Source: Xaviernesmea rhizosphaerae (lineage in GTDB: Bacteria > Pseudomonadota > Alphaproteobacteria > Rhizobiales > Rhizobiaceae). From it: a stretch of 64,000 nt of DNA. The position numbers and the translations under genes are program-made. Numbering within the stretch: position 1 is the first letter of the stretch; each line of letters begins with the position of its first letter. The stretch is from positions 238,941 to 302,940 of the forward strand of contig NZ_MKIO01000040.1 of the NCBI RefSeq assembly GCF_001938945.1. The letters run 5' to 3'. The notes under the pieces were generated by a model that saw nothing but the letters and a program-made list of their open reading frames with translations, did no database searches and was not told where the DNA came from. Shown piece by piece: positions 46,931 through 56,511 of the stretch.

Positions 46931-47413
46931 AGACTTACCAGTTTACCGAAGCCCTTGTCGCTCGCCGAGAACCAGCGCAGGCGCACTTTGCATAGCCCAA
47001 AGCCCTGCACTCTTCAACGGCAACCAGCAGCACACAGTCTTCCAGCCCCGCAAAGGCCGCGAACTGTCACCCACTTGCCTCAAGACAGCACAGCGCTTCA
47101 TGCCAAGACCTTGGCGAGGGCAGGTTAACAAGAGCTTTCGATGACAAGCCGCTCAAAGGCGGGATGACGAGATCATTCTCTAATAACCATTTGATTAGAC
47201 ATGATTTAGTCGATCTTAACCATGAAACTGAAGAGCCGGTGGCCGCTGTGGATTTTCCCGCACCTCCCCGATCCGCCGCGTGGGCGGAATGGACCCAGCG
47301 AGGCTGGACGGCGGGGCGCCACGGAGAAATTCCGCCGGGACCGCGCCCCACATCCTGTTCCGGTTTTCCTCCGGCTACGCTAAGACGAAGCTTGGCAGCC
47401 GAAGCAGGGCACG
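46931..47413. other. 483-base divergent gap between the export lipoprotein gene and cysQ
   Basis: Contains an A+T-rich core at about 47165-47230. On the plus strand TTGATT, 17 bases and TCTTAA (47191-47219) form a possible promoter for cysQ. An open frame of 53 codons starting MKLKSRWPLWIF at 47222 has no ribosome-binding site and is not called. No repeats seen. Confidence 0.45.
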
Positions 47414-48220
47414 ATGCGGGACATTCTGGAAACAAGCGCGATTGCGGCCGGGCTGGAGATCATGGCGATCTACCGGCGCGGCGCGGAAGTAACGATCAAG
47501 GCGGATCGATCACCCGTGACCGATGCCGATGAGCAGGCCGAGGCGCTGATCCTCGCCGATCTCGCGCGGCATTTTCCGCAGATCCCCGTCGTGGCCGAGG
47601 AACAGGCGGCCCAAGGCCATGTCAGCCGGATCGAAGGCGAATTCTTCCTGGTCGATCCACTCGACGGGACGAAGGAATTCGTCGGGAAGCGCGACGGCTT
47701 CACGGTGAACATCGCCCTCATTCGCGACGGCGTTCCGGTGGCGGGCGTCGTTTATGCGCCGGCGCTGAACGTCGGCTACAGCGCCGTGGAGGGCGTCGCC
47801 GAAAAGTTTGTGACGGATGAGGCCGGCAACCGCTCGCAGCGACGCAGGATCGGCGTGCGGGCCTGCCCCGAGCAGGCGGTGGTGCTCGCCAGCATATCCC
47901 ATTGCACGCCCGAAACAGAGGCCTTCATCGATCGCTGCGGCTTTTACGAGCGCCGGTCGATCGGCTCTTCGCTGAAATTCTGTCTGCTCGCCGAGGGGCT
48001 GGCCGATGCTTATCCCCGCTTCGGGCGGACGATGGAATGGGACACGGCCGCCGGAGATGCCATCCTCCGAGCCGCGGGCGGCAGCGTGCACGCGCTGGAC
48101 GGCAGCCTTCTGCTCTATGGCAAGCAGCACCAGGCAACGGATGCCGACTTCGCCAACCCCTCCTTCATCGCGTGCGGCACGCATCGGGCGATCTATTTTC
48201 CCGATCAGCCAGCCGTATGA
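47414..48220 (+). CDS. cysQ: 3'(2'),5'-bisphosphate nucleotidase CysQ
   Basis: 268-residue magnesium-dependent phosphatase of the inositol-monophosphatase superfamily that hydrolyses PAP (from sulfation or sulfate assimilation) to AMP. Metal-binding motifs visible: VVAEEQ (about 60-64), DPLDGTKEF at 81-89 and EWDTAAGDAI near 210. It lies inside the capsule locus, so its PAP-removing activity could support polysaccharide sulfation, although no sulfotransferase is present here. It is convergent with the next gene. Confidence 0.93.
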   Translation: MRDILETSAIAAGLEIMAIYRRGAEVTIKADRSPVTDADEQAEALILADLARHFPQIPVVAEEQAAQGHVSRIEGEFFLVDPLDGTKEFVGKRDGFTVNIALIRDGVPVAGVVYAPALNVGYSAVEGVAEKFVTDEAGNRSQRRRIGVRACPEQAVVLASISHCTPETEAFIDRCGFYERRSIGSSLKFCLLAEGLADAYPRFGRTMEWDTAAGDAILRAAGGSVHALDGSLLLYGKQHQATDADFANPSFIACGTHRAIYFPDQPAV

Positions 48221-48265
48221 GGGGGTGCGCATTCCTCTTGCGAGGATCGAAGCAGAGCCGGCCGA

Positions 48266-48958
48266 TCAGGCGCCCTGTTGACGCTTGACGTTTTCGATCA
48301 GGGTCATCACCAGCGCGAGGAGAAGGGTCAGCGGCCCGTCGCTGGCCGAGTGCGAGCCGGGATTGTGCTGGGCATACATGCCCACCTTTGAGACCGGCTT
48401 CTCCTCCACCCGCATGCCGCTCTTGCCGAGCGTCCACCAGCCCTCCTGCATAATGCGCTCGACGATGAAGGACGCGACATCGAGGGAACGGGAGGGGGAG
48501 CCTGGCGGAGGAATGTCGTCCGCGCCGGGCGTGCGTGTGTGCACCACGCTATAATAGAGGCGGCGGATGCCGTCATCCAGTTCGTCGTCGCCGACTGTCA
48601 CGGCATTGATCTTGCTGCGCAGCCTGCGCAGATCCGTGAGCGTGATCGGCCCGCCTTCGGCAGCCTGCTCCACCTCGCGGGAAAAGCGCTCGATATCCTC
48701 CTGCGAGCGGTTCATCAGCCCGGCGAGCGCAGAGCCTTCGGCGGCCTGCCGGTTGCGGATGACCTTGGCGGCACCGCGAATACCTTCCTTGAAGCCCTCG
48801 CGCCGGCTGTCGGCCAGTTGCGCCCGCAGGGCGCGGACCTCATTGGCCAGCGCAACGAGAAGGGCGGAGGCCGGCGCCTCAGGCTGGGCGGCGGCAAGGT
48901 CGCGGGCCTGCGTCAGCAGGTCGTCCGAGGAAGCCAGCGGCGCGGATGCATCTGTCAT
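48266..48958 (-). CDS. Unknown protein in the capsule locus
   Basis: 230 residues, no recognised family. Visible features: an Ala-rich acidic N-terminus; a probable coiled coil (about 35-65, LLVALANEVRALRAQLADSR); a charged middle with DLRRLRSKINAVTVGDDELD and DGIRRLYYSVVHTRTPG; and a hydrophobic C-terminal segment DGPLTLLLALVMTLIENV (about 207-224) that could be a membrane anchor or amphipathic helix. It begins 84 bases after the glycosyltransferase upstream and probably shares its transcript. A structural or regulatory role in capsule assembly is possible but not shown by sequence. Confidence 0.7.
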   Translation of the reverse strand: MTDASAPLASSDDLLTQARDLAAAQPEAPASALLVALANEVRALRAQLADSRREGFKEGIRGAAKVIRNRQAAEGSALAGLMNRSQEDIERFSREVEQAAEGGPITLTDLRRLRSKINAVTVGDDELDDGIRRLYYSVVHTRTPGADDIPPPGSPSRSLDVASFIVERIMQEGWWTLGKSGMRVEEKPVSKVGMYAQHNPGSHSASDGPLTLLLALVMTLIENVKRQQGA

Positions 48959-49042
48959 GGCTGGACTGTTCTTTCCTTGAAGGGCGGCCGCCGGCGAAGG
49001 GCGGTGCGGGCTGGCGACCGCACCGGCTTGCCGGCCGCGATC

Positions 49043-50383
49043 CTATACCAGTTTGCCGTAAAGCTCCGCCAGCCGCATTTCATAGCGCTCCGGGGAGAAC
49101 AGCTGTGCCTGCTGCGTGCCCAGTGCTTCGTAATGCGCGACCATGGCGTCGTCATTCTGCATGTCGCGCAGGCTCTGGGCGATGGCGCCGACATTGTAGG
49201 GATCGACCAGATAAGCACTCTCACCGGCCACTTCCGGATTGGCGCCTTCCCTGCCTGTGATCACGGCCGTGCCAAGCTGCATCGCCTCGAGAATCGGCAG
49301 GCCGAACCCTTCATAGAGCGAGGGGAACACGACGGCGCGGGCGCAGCGGATCACCGATGCCAGCAGGCTCAGCGGCAGATAATCGAGCCGTACCACCTGC
49401 GAGGAGCGCGAAATATGGGTCAGCGTTGGATCCGGTGGCGGCTCGTCGCGCGAGGCCCGGCGGCCGGGTGGAGTTGAGGGAACACCGAGAAGGCGCAGTT
49501 CCTTGGCATCCTTCCATACCAGCTGGCCAACGACGACAAGCGGATAGCGCACCTGGCTCGCCAGATAGGCCTCGATAATGCGCCCGACATTCTTCTTCGG
49601 CTCGATAGCACCGAAGAAGAGGAAGTACTTCTTGTTCTCCAGCCCGAAGATCGCCGAGACCTCGGTCGCCACCTCGTCATGGCCGCGGTTGAGAATGGCG
49701 GCCGGCAGGCTGACGGCCTGATAGGTGTTGGTCACCCTGCTTTCATCGACCCCCAGAAGGTCGATGATGTCGCGCTTGGACACTTCGGAGACGGTGACGA
49801 TGTGATCGGCCTTCTTGGCGATCGTCTGCACCGTCTTAAGAAATTCCCGCTTGTCGTCGAGCGTGGCATAGGGAAGCCTGAGCGGCACGAGATCGTGGAT
49901 CGTGTAGATATTGGCCGCGCCCTTGAGCTTGATCGGCAGAGGATAGGTCCAGTGCGCGACCGCCGCCGGCTGCTCGTACTGCGTCGTCATGAAATTGCCG
50001 AAGACGCGGAAATGCCATTGCGAATAGCGATAGAGGTTCTTGGCGTTGAAGATCCTGTCATTGTCGGGAATGCTGCCTTGCGCCGTGCGCGCGATGACCT
50101 TGCCCGTAATGGGAACCTCACGCGCCGGCACCGGCCGGATCCACGAGTTCGACAGCGCGCGCACGACCTCATGCACCTTTAATGGCTTGGTCGAGGGATC
50201 GAAGAAGTTCACTTCGGCCAGCAGCTTGTCCTTGCCCACGCCCCGGCGCAGCCCGTAGAGAAGATCGACCTTGTGGCCCATCTTCGTCAGCTGGCTGGAG
50301 AGGTTGCGGGCATAGGTGGCAATCCCGGTGCCCTTTTCCAGCGCCAGATTATAGCCATCCACCATGATTCGCGGTTTGGTCAT
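49043..50383 (-). CDS. GT4-family glycosyltransferase
   Basis: 446 residues with GT-B fold. The N-terminal Rossmann half includes MVDGYNLALEKGTGIATYAR. The C-terminal donor-binding half has FFGAIEPKKNVGRIIEAYL and the EX7E motif in SLYEGFGLPILEAMQLG (near residue 358). It should use a nucleotide sugar to extend the capsule repeat or linker; donor and acceptor unknown. The ATG at 50383 has GGAGTGGA just upstream; a 31-codon extension is not family-like. Separate from kpsC by 372 bases. Confidence 0.88.
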   Translation of the reverse strand: MTKPRIMVDGYNLALEKGTGIATYARNLSSQLTKMGHKVDLLYGLRRGVGKDKLLAEVNFFDPSTKPLKVHEVVRALSNSWIRPVPAREVPITGKVIARTAQGSIPDNDRIFNAKNLYRYSQWHFRVFGNFMTTQYEQPAAVAHWTYPLPIKLKGAANIYTIHDLVPLRLPYATLDDKREFLKTVQTIAKKADHIVTVSEVSKRDIIDLLGVDESRVTNTYQAVSLPAAILNRGHDEVATEVSAIFGLENKKYFLFFGAIEPKKNVGRIIEAYLASQVRYPLVVVGQLVWKDAKELRLLGVPSTPPGRRASRDEPPPDPTLTHISRSSQVVRLDYLPLSLLASVIRCARAVVFPSLYEGFGLPILEAMQLGTAVITGREGANPEVAGESAYLVDPYNVGAIAQSLRDMQNDDAMVAHYEALGTQQAQLFSPERYEMRLAELYGKLV

Positions 50384-50755
50384 TCCACTCCGATCCTTGA
50401 AGACCCGCAGCGCCCGCCTCACTGCGGCGGGGCGAGGCCCTTTCGTCTTGCCGGCATCCGGCCGTGCCAGATGCATGGCATGTTTTGCGCCAGCATTCCA
50501 GTTTTCGACGCGCGATGGCCGGTTTTAGATGTCTGAAAGCGAATCGTGATTTGCGTCAGGCGGTTAGCGCGGATTCCGAGAGTCTTCTCATCGTATTGTC
50601 CCCTTCATGCCTTTTGGCGAACCACAATCCCTAACGTCAACCGGACCGGCATCGACACCATTTGCGGGAATCGATATCCAGTCCCCTTTGGCGCAATCCA
50701 GCCCGTCACCGTCCCTGTCCCGGGCCTTGAGGCCAGGAAGCCTTTGGCCGAACCA
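50384..50755. other. 372-base gap between kpsC-like gene and glycosyltransferase gene
   Basis: No gene seen; short open frames here are fragments without support. A weak GGCCT/AGGCC hairpin lies at about 50728-50739. The region should contain the promoter for the glycosyltransferase gene, but none could be assigned. Confidence 0.45.
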
Positions 50756-52042
50756 TCATGGAAACAGGCACCGGCCCAACCGTCTGAGGGACACCTCGGG
50801 GCGCTCCTGAAAGAAGTTCTTCGGAAAGGCGCGGAAATAGGCGGCATCCTCCGCCGTCCCCACGCGGGCGATCACGGGCGAAAGCAGGCGGGCGCGCAGC
50901 TTGGTCCAGGCGCCCAGGGCGGGTGCGCCCTCGAAAGGCGAGACGGTCCCACTGGGCGTCTCGTCGCGCTCGGGCTGAACGAGCCAGCGCAGCGCCTGTT
51001 CGAAGTCGATGGCCGCGCCCGTCCGCGGATGAAAATAGCGGGGATAGAGCAGATAAGCCCCGGCAAACAAGGCCTCGATCGACAGATGGCGCTGCCGGCG
51101 GCGCAGGCTGGCGCGATCGTCCGTCAGTCCCCATCCCGCATAGAAGGGATAGCCTGCGACCGTCACGGGAATGCCGCGCATCAGCGCCTCGAAGCCGGCC
51201 AGGGAGGTCAGCGTATAGACGCGGTCGATGGTCGAGAGCGCCTCGGCGATCGGCGCCGGCGCGGTGGAGATCCGACAGATGCGCGCCAGAGCCTTCCAGT
51301 CCACTGCCGTCGGCCGCACGCCCGCGACCACATCGGGATGCGGGCGGAAGATCACCTCGGCATCGGGATGCTCCGCAACCGCGAGGCGCACCAGATCGTC
51401 CTGCCGGCGCATATCCGTGCAGCCGAAGCGGATGGAGGCATCGCCATCCACCTGACCGATCACCAGAATGCGCGGTCGCGACTTCGGACCATAGAGCGCG
51501 CCCGGGGCGGAGGCGGCCGCGCCATTATATTTGCTCAGACCGCGCTCCACCATGGCGCGCATACCGGTGACGGCGCGCGCCATCAAGGCGGGATCTGCAT
51601 CGAAATCATGGGTTTCCAGCAGCACTTCCAGATCGGAGGCCTGGCGGGCGTCAAAATAGGCCGTGCGGCTGTCGAGCGCCAGCGACAGGGGCGGCGTGCG
51701 GCTGGCATTGGGTCTGGCGGAGCGGATGAAGCCATCTTCCATGACCAGCACGCTGAGCTGCTCGGCCCGGGCAAAAGCGTCGAGAGCCGGCGGCAGGTTG
51801 AGACTCCATACCAGGATGTCGGGCTTTTGCGCCGCGAGCGCCGGCGTCAGCCAGTCGCGCCGGAGCTGCGCCTCGCTGAGGTGAAACGGCAGGAAGACGA
51901 AGCGCCGCTCGGGAAAATAGCGCCTGACAATCGCCTGCTTCCAGGCCTGAATATGGACGCCAAGCGTCAGCCGGGCGGGCGTGCGCGCGCCGTCGCCCTC
52001 CTCCGGCAGATCCCGCTCATGGCCGGCAGCCGCTCTGTCCAT
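50756..52042 (-). CDS. Capsule polysaccharide Kdo transferase, KpsC/LipB-like, single module
   Basis: 428 residues. The capsule-synthesis domain shows VIFRPHPDVVAG, then VYTLTSLAGFEALMRGIPV and the family signature YPFYAGWGLTDDR. Full-length KpsC has two Kdo-transferase modules in about 670 residues; this protein has only one, resembling the C-terminal KpsC module or LipB-type proteins. It would add beta-Kdo to the phospholipid terminus of the capsule. Its ATG overlaps the stop of the ATPase gene by one base (TGATG), so translation is coupled. Confidence 0.85.
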   Translation of the reverse strand: MDRAAAGHERDLPEEGDGARTPARLTLGVHIQAWKQAIVRRYFPERRFVFLPFHLSEAQLRRDWLTPALAAQKPDILVWSLNLPPALDAFARAEQLSVLVMEDGFIRSARPNASRTPPLSLALDSRTAYFDARQASDLEVLLETHDFDADPALMARAVTGMRAMVERGLSKYNGAAASAPGALYGPKSRPRILVIGQVDGDASIRFGCTDMRRQDDLVRLAVAEHPDAEVIFRPHPDVVAGVRPTAVDWKALARICRISTAPAPIAEALSTIDRVYTLTSLAGFEALMRGIPVTVAGYPFYAGWGLTDDRASLRRRQRHLSIEALFAGAYLLYPRYFHPRTGAAIDFEQALRWLVQPERDETPSGTVSPFEGAPALGAWTKLRARLLSPVIARVGTAEDAAYFRAFPKNFFQERPEVSLRRLGRCLFP

Positions 52043-52755
52043 CAATGCAGCGCCGTATTGTCGACGCCTTCGACGCCCTCGGCATAGCCGTCGCCATCGC
52101 GCAGGCGATCCGCGCCGAGCCTGTCCTGCGCATCCTGGATCGAGGCGGCGGGATGCAGCGCCATATTGTCCATGACCAGGAAATTCGCGCAATGCTTGCC
52201 CAGAAGGCTCGGCGAGGAGGAGATCATCAGGAAGCCTGATGTGCGCATGCGCTCGGCAACCAGTTCCTCGCATTTCTGCCGGAAGTTGGCGCGCCCGCCC
52301 ACCAGCGTGCCATCGACGATATAGAGTTCGAAGGGAATCGCGTAGACCGCCGTGAACATGATGCGGGTACGCTCGTCACGGTTCAGCGAATTGAACGGCT
52401 TGTCGATCGCCTTTCCCACCTCGGCGAAATCGATGATGAAGCGGATGATCGGCACGGGGTCGAAGCCGAAGACGCGGCAGAGAAAAGCCAGGTTTTCGCG
52501 CCCGGTCAAAAGCCCGTTGAAGATCCCGCCGCTCGCCACCGGGAAGGACACGAGCGAGTTGCGGCTGATGCGGCCTTTGTCGGCATTGAACTTACCGGTG
52601 CACAGCGAGGCGAGCGTCGTCTTGCCGCTGCCGGGCGGGGCCAGCACGCCGGTGATCTGGTCGGCGGGAAACTCGGCGCTGGCATCGACCAGAACCGGCG
52701 TGCGGTCGGTCTTGCGTCGCAAGGTCTTGTGTACGTGAGAGAAGATGATCGACAT
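52042..52755 (-). CDS. KpsT-like ABC ATPase with degenerate catalytic motifs
   Basis: 237 residues, aligned by eye to capsule exporter ATPases. Walker A is nearly intact (APPGSGKTT, 39-47). The expected signature becomes SLNRDER (123-129), the Walker B end becomes LYIVDGT with G149 where the catalytic glutamate belongs, and the H-loop histidine is replaced in LMISSSPS (about S180). The neighbouring FNGLLTGRENLAFLCRVFG and FRQKCEELVAERM segments are still family-like, so the gene is not simply frameshifted. A C-terminal tail DGYAEGVEGVDNTALH is extra. It is the only ATPase in the locus. Confidence 0.85.
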   Translation of the reverse strand: MSIIFSHVHKTLRRKTDRTPVLVDASAEFPADQITGVLAPPGSGKTTLASLCTGKFNADKGRISRNSLVSFPVASGGIFNGLLTGRENLAFLCRVFGFDPVPIIRFIIDFAEVGKAIDKPFNSLNRDERTRIMFTAVYAIPFELYIVDGTLVGGRANFRQKCEELVAERMRTSGFLMISSSPSLLGKHCANFLVMDNMALHPAASIQDAQDRLGADRLRDGDGYAEGVEGVDNTALH

Positions 52756-52798
52756 GCCCTGTCCTTTTCCGGCACCTGGCCTTCCGCCGGATCCCTGC

Positions 52799-53947
52799 TC
52801 AGCGCGCTGCGCGCGCCTGGATCTCGCGCATCCAGCCGAGACCGTCGAGCGGGCTGAGGAACACCGTTCCCTCGGGTGCGATCTCGCGAAACACCGGAAG
52901 GTCGGAGACCACCGCGGGCACGCCGAGCGCCGCAGCCTCCAGAAGCGGGATGCCGAGCCCCTCGCAGAAGGAGGGAAAGAGCAGCGCGGCCGAGCGCTTC
53001 AACAGCTGCTGGACCTCGCCGTCCGTCAGCCCGTCGAACTCGACGACATGGCCTTTCAGATAGTCGCAACGGTCGAGCATGTCCACAATGTTCTCATTCT
53101 CCCAGCCGCGCTTGCCCAGCACCAGAAGGCGCGGCGGCACGCCCGCCAGCGCCATCTCCCGCCAGATCTCCAGCAGCAGGAGATGGTTCTTGCGCGGCTC
53201 GATCGTGCCCAGCACGGTGAAGAAGGGGCGGCTGTCGGCGAGAAAGGCGGCAACAGGGGGGCGAACCGGCCCTTCGGGCTCCGGCGTGAATTCGAGCCTT
53301 GGAATATTGACGAAGAAATCGCGCACGGGCCAGCCGCGCCGGGCGGCGAAGGCCTGCAGGCGGCGGTCGGTGTCGCGCGAATTGCTGACGAAATCGAGCG
53401 GCGCCTCCGCCAGCGCGCTCAAATAGCGATCGAAGGCGGGCGCGGTTTCCGGCCGCTGATATTCGGGATATTCGAGCGGAATGAGATCATGGACATAGAC
53501 GAGGCGCGCCATGCGGGCTTGCGGGTCGAGCCGCCGCAGCCCGCCCCTCAGCTTGGCGAGGCCGGAATGGGAGGCCACGACATAGGTCGTTTCCCCTGTC
53601 ACCACGCTGCGGTCGATCGGCAGCGCGCGGCGCAGGAAGGGCAAGGCGGCAAGGCTAAGCGCGCGCTGCCCCGCCGGCAGCGCCCTCGCGTCGCCGCGCC
53701 AGGCGCGGTCGAGATCCAGCAGAATTTTCGCTCCCAGCGCCTGCGGCAGCAGGACGATGCCATGGATGCCGGCATGAAGAAAATGGCAGTCCTTGCCGAA
53801 GCGGGCAAGCAGATCGAGCCCGATGGCGAGATCGATCCGGTCGACGCCGGTGCCGAAGCGCCGGCCGCGATTGCGATAGAGCCGGGAGATATCGAAGAGC
53901 ACCCGCGGGGTGCGGATCGTCAAGGGGTCGACAAAGAGCCTGTACAT
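52799..53947 (-). CDS. GT4-family glycosyltransferase
   Basis: 382 residues. The C-terminal half has the glycosyltransferase group 1 domain: VLGTIEPRKNHLLLLEIW and the EX7E motif in SFCEGLGIPLLEAAALGVP; the N-terminal half has RLVYVHDLIPLEYPEYQ. The start MYRLFVDPLTIRTPR at 53947 is preferred over a 60-codon non-family extension. First gene of the GT-kpsT-kpsC run (43-base gap to the ATPase). The sugar donor cannot be deduced. Confidence 0.87.
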   Translation of the reverse strand: MYRLFVDPLTIRTPRVLFDISRLYRNRGRRFGTGVDRIDLAIGLDLLARFGKDCHFLHAGIHGIVLLPQALGAKILLDLDRAWRGDARALPAGQRALSLAALPFLRRALPIDRSVVTGETTYVVASHSGLAKLRGGLRRLDPQARMARLVYVHDLIPLEYPEYQRPETAPAFDRYLSALAEAPLDFVSNSRDTDRRLQAFAARRGWPVRDFFVNIPRLEFTPEPEGPVRPPVAAFLADSRPFFTVLGTIEPRKNHLLLLEIWREMALAGVPPRLLVLGKRGWENENIVDMLDRCDYLKGHVVEFDGLTDGEVQQLLKRSAALLFPSFCEGLGIPLLEAAALGVPAVVSDLPVFREIAPEGTVFLSPLDGLGWMREIQARAAR

Positions 53948-54149
53948 CCGCGGTCTGCCGTCTCCTGCCTGTCCTTGCGCCGGCGCGAGTGGGGCGCAGG
54001 GTTTTTGCTCAAAGGCGCGCCGAGCCGGCCGCTTGGGCTCAAATCCGGCGCGTCCCGGTGTTAGAGCAGAATGCGGCCGGAAGGAAAGCGGGCCGGCAGA
54101 AATAAGGTGCGTGCTCGGCGGCTGCACCCTGTTCCGCCTTCGACAACAC

Positions 54150-55433
<1,284 letters not shown>

Positions 55434-55734
55434 AACAGGTCGTCCCTTCGCCGCACCATGAACGCCTCCCGGAGAGGCCGTCAGATCTGCGGACGACAGG
55501 GAGATGGCGGCAGTCCCGCTTTTCAGATTGACGTCGATCATCCGGCCGGTCTCGGGCGGGATAGCACCGAAATCCTCCTGATCGCGATGCATCGACGGTC
55601 TTGAGAATGACCGCGCCCTGCGCACCGGTGACGTTCAGGCCCGAAGCTTTGCGCCGATCATCGCGGCAAGATCAAGGAGAAACCGTTGCGAATCACTTCT
55701 CACATGACAATTTAATGACGAAAGCGACATGATT

Positions 55735-55766
55735 CACACAAAAAAGCCGCCGGAAGCGGCGGCTTT
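55735..55766 (-). terminator. Rho-independent terminator for the dioxygenase-hydrolase transcript
   Basis: On the minus strand: AAAGCCGCCG, loop CTTC, CGGCGGCTTT continuing as a T-run (TTTTTTGTGTG). It lies about 130 bases past the hydrolase stop, beyond the two RIME copies, which would therefore be transcribed. Confidence 0.85.
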
Positions 55767-55794
55767 CTGGTCTTGTGCGGTCGACTTTCTGAAC

Positions 55795-55838
55795 CGGATG
55801 ATCCGAAAACCGGTCGCCACTTTTCGGTCCGATGCTCA
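55795..55838. repeat. RIME-type palindromic element, copy A
   Basis: CGGATGATCCGAAAACCGGT, CGCCAC, TTTTCGGTCCGATGCTCA. Nearly identical to the copy 11 bases further on and, reverse-complemented, to 39941-39990. Confidence 0.85.
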
Positions 55839-55848
55839 GGGCTTCACG

Positions 55849-55895
55849 CATCGGATGATCCGAAAACCGGTTCCCACTTTTCGGTCCGATGCTCA
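55849..55895. repeat. RIME-type palindromic element, copy B
   Basis: CATCGGATGATCCGAAAACC, GGTTCCCAC, TTTTCGGTCCGATGCTCA. Its last three bases are the reverse complement of the TGA stop of the hydrolase gene. Confidence 0.85.
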
Positions 55896-56507
55896 GGCAC
55901 CGTCCCCGCCGAGAAACCGCTCGAGTGCGGCCACCTCGTTCGGCCGAATGTCATGGCCACCATCGTGCCACTCCGTTTCGACTGCAGCACCCCGGCCCGC
56001 AAGATGCGCGGCGAGAGCTTCCGTCAGCGGAACGGGACATATGGGGTCGCGCCGCCCGGCCGTGACGAGCACGCGCGTGCCCTTGAGCGAGGCGGAAGCG
56101 GCGGGCTGGAACGGGATGAGCGGATGCATCAGCACCGCCTTCGACACAAGCCCGGGCTCCTCGATCAGCACATTGGCGAGAATGTTCGCGCCATTGGAGA
56201 AGCCGAGTCCATAAACCGCGCCGGCCCCATGTTCGCTCGTCAGACGGCGGATGAAGGCCACCATCTTGGTGGTGGCGCGCGCCAGGTCGGCCATGTCGTA
56301 GACGCCCTCCCCCGTGCGGCGGAAGAAGCGGGCCGCGCCATGTTCGGACACGTCGCCGCGCGGGGCGACGATGGTCGCCTGCGGCAGGAGCCGGCTGGCA
56401 AAGCCGAAGAACTGGTTCTCGTCGCCGCCCGTGCCATGGAAGACGAAGAAAGCGGGCGCGCCCGGCGCGCCGGCCCTGACCAGATGATGATAGTCCCGAT
56501 CGTCCAT
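55893..56507 (-). CDS. Alpha/beta hydrolase, phospholipase/carboxylesterase family (MhqD/YpfH-like)
   Basis: 204-residue serine hydrolase with a complete triad by motif: nucleophile S104 in GFSNGAN, D154 in AGRRDPICP and H185 in DGGHDIRP, plus the oxyanion segment FHGTGGDE. It starts 4 bases after the ring-cleaving dioxygenase gene, so the two are an operon. The same pairing in other bacteria (MhqO with MhqD) is linked to quinone and catechol detoxification; the actual substrate here is not known. Its stop codon is inside a RIME repeat. Confidence 0.9.
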   Translation of the reverse strand: MDDRDYHHLVRAGAPGAPAFFVFHGTGGDENQFFGFASRLLPQATIVAPRGDVSEHGAARFFRRTGEGVYDMADLARATTKMVAFIRRLTSEHGAGAVYGLGFSNGANILANVLIEEPGLVSKAVLMHPLIPFQPAASASLKGTRVLVTAGRRDPICPVPLTEALAAHLAGRGAAVETEWHDGGHDIRPNEVAALERFLGGDGA

Positions 56508-56511
56508 CGGC

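Larger units (their letters stand above)
55434..55892. other. 459-base gap between the hydrolase and cyclase genes
   Basis: No gene. It holds a strong minus-strand terminator (55735-55766) and two RIME-type repeats (55795-55838 and 55849-55895). The part nearest the cyclase presumably contains its promoter. Confidence 0.6.

Noticed and set aside
47222..47383. 53-codon open frame beginning MKLKSRWPLWIF
   Set aside because: No Shine-Dalgarno sequence, Arg/Pro-rich product typical of chance frames, and it lies in the probable cysQ leader.
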